Both the position numbers and the translations under genes were made by a program. This document shows positions 63,056 to 64,000 of a DNA stretch of 64,000 nucleotides, piece by piece; position 1 is the first letter of the stretch; the number at the start of each line of letters is the position of its first letter. The stretch covers positions 118,926 through 182,925 of the forward strand of contig NZ_RYYV01000010.1 of assembly GCF_003977665.1 (NCBI RefSeq), written 5' to 3'. The DNA comes from Dyella choica. Lineage in GTDB: Bacteria > Pseudomonadota > Gammaproteobacteria > Xanthomonadales > Rhodanobacteraceae. A model generated the notes under the pieces. It saw only the letters and a program-made list of their open reading frames with translations, ran no database searches and was not told the DNA's origin.

Positions 63056-63706
63056 ATGTCCGACTTGGCACGCCATGAAGCCCTGATCGACGCGCTCGGC
63101 GCGGAGCTGACGCCCGTGCGGCGTCTGCTACCGCCGTGGCGACGTGCGCTCGGCTGGCTACTGGTGGTGGTGATGGCCGCCGCGGTGTTGTTCATGCATT
63201 ACGGTGCAGGCACCATGCTGCATCGTTGGGGGGCGGCTCCTGATCTTGGCGTGGCTGCCTGTGCGGCAGTGGTCACGGCGATCACCGCGGCGCTGGCCTC
63301 ATTCGTGCTTGCCATCCCCGGGCGATCGCTGGTCTGGGCGTGGCTGCCCGTGCCCGCTGCGCTGGTTTGGATTGGCGCCAGCGGCCTGGGTTGCCTGCGA
63401 GCCCACATTCCGGGCATGGCGGTGATGGATTGGCACGGCGCCAACGATTGCCTGAAGTTCATCCTCGGCTTTTCCGTACCGCTTTCCGGCCTGATGATCT
63501 GGCTGCTGCGGCGCGCCTGTCCGCTGCGCCCGACCCTCACGGCCGTGATGGTCGGGCTGGCCAGCGCGTCGGCTTCCGCCTGCCTGCTGGAGATCTGCCA
63601 CAACTTTGATGCCACCGCGTCGGACCTGTTGATGCATGCGCTGGCCGTGGCCATCGTGATCGGCGCGAATGCGTTGATGGGCGGGCGGTTGCTGTTGCGG
63701 GCCTGA
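63056..63706 (+). CDS. NrsF/DUF1109-type membrane anti-sigma factor
   Basis: 216 residues. A soluble N-terminus of about 25 residues (MSDLARHEALIDALGAELTP) precedes six membrane segments, the DUF1109/NrsF layout. Cysteines are found in GLGCLRAH, NDCLKF, RRACPLRP and SACLLEICHN; in Caulobacter NrsF two cysteines sense metal or oxidant and release SigF. This protein would hold the preceding sigma factor at the membrane. ATG at 63056 is used rather than a TTG at 63047. A short GC-rich inverted repeat follows the stop, without a T run. Confidence 0.9.
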   Translation: MSDLARHEALIDALGAELTPVRRLLPPWRRALGWLLVVVMAAAVLFMHYGAGTMLHRWGAAPDLGVAACAAVVTAITAALASFVLAIPGRSLVWAWLPVPAALVWIGASGLGCLRAHIPGMAVMDWHGANDCLKFILGFSVPLSGLMIWLLRRACPLRPTLTAVMVGLASASASACLLEICHNFDATASDLLMHALAVAIVIGANALMGGRLLLRA

Positions 63707-64000
63707 GCGGGTCACTCCCGCCCCTGCCTGGCACCTGCTCCCTCCCCTACGTGTAGTAGGGGAGGGTTGGGGTGGGGTGAAGCAACCTCGCGGCGAACTC
63801 AGACACTGCGGCAAGCTCGTGCAACCCCGCCATAACTCTCTCCCGCAAGTACCTGATTAGCGCTATGTCTGAGCTGGCGTCTATCTGCTCCCTCCCCTAC
63901 GTGTAGCTTGATTAGCGTCGAGTCTCAGTAGGGTTTCGAAGATCCCGCTCCGGCAAGGGGCGGGATCGGAGTAAGCCGGCAGCCAGGTCTGCGAGCATCG
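63707..64000. repeat. Intergenic repeat units at the window end
   Basis: CTGCTCCCTCCCCTACGTGTAG occurs at 63735-63756 and again at 63885-63906. The first copy continues into GTAGGGGAGG, giving a perfect 10-bp hairpin with CCTCCCCTAC. A second pair of related words, GATTAGCG followed by GTCTGAG or GTCTCAG, occurs near 63854 and 63910. No gene is recognised in this stretch up to the window edge. Confidence 0.6.

Overview
The window is GC-rich gammaproteobacterial chromosome. The leuS-lptE-holA-nadD run, the split pqiA genes, the xanthomonad-style minor-pilin clusters and the RAYT/REP repeats suggest a Rhodanobacteraceae/Xanthomonadales member such as Dyella or a relative. This placement is inference from gene content; no rRNA gene is present. 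No tRNA, rRNA, CRISPR array or insertion sequence was recognised.

Layout. 0-9.6 kb is housekeeping and stress: a ComEA-like exported DNA-binding protein, an M20 peptidase, YggS, an NlpC/P60 peptidase, a rhomboid protease, an amino-acid permease, a REP-associated tyrosine transposase (RAYT) between REP-like repeats, and RapA. 9.7-24.8 kb holds two complete type IV pilus minor-pilin/PilY1 operons (fimT-pilV-pilW-pilX-pilY1-pilE) placed back to back and transcribed divergently; their PilY1 proteins carry different N-terminal heads. 24.8-34 kb has an iron-uptake pair (PiuC-like dioxygenase and TonB-dependent receptor with a candidate Fur box), an M13 lipoprotein peptidase, an AcpA-like phosphoesterase and a multicopper oxidase. 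34-35.5 kb is an AT-richer patch with three small secreted proteins. 36-48.2 kb returns to core genes: DUF502, an ECF sigma factor with a membrane partner, a DUF4442 protein, a CnoX-like thioredoxin, pqiA-pqiA-pqiB-pqiC, leuS, lptE, holA and nadD.

48.2-59.9 kb is an accessory island directly after nadD. It contains an RHS system divided into two separately exported polypeptides, a variable C-terminal tip with a candidate immunity gene, an intact phosphorelay pair (pseudo-receiver-Hpt protein plus NarL/BvgA-type regulator), decayed copies of that pair on both sides of the RHS genes, an XRE regulator beside a 17-bp palindrome, and unrecognised small genes flanked by 58-bp direct repeats. 59.9-63.7 kb is a methionine-sulfoxide/redox repair locus: dipZ-like and msrB divergent from an ECF sigma factor and its NrsF-type membrane anti-sigma factor, with a matching GTAAC...CGAA promoter-like pair facing each way in the shared intergenic region.

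A family of inverted REP-like repeats built on the GTAGGCTGGGATGACAATCC motif occurs at eight intergenic sites across the window and brackets the RAYT gene.
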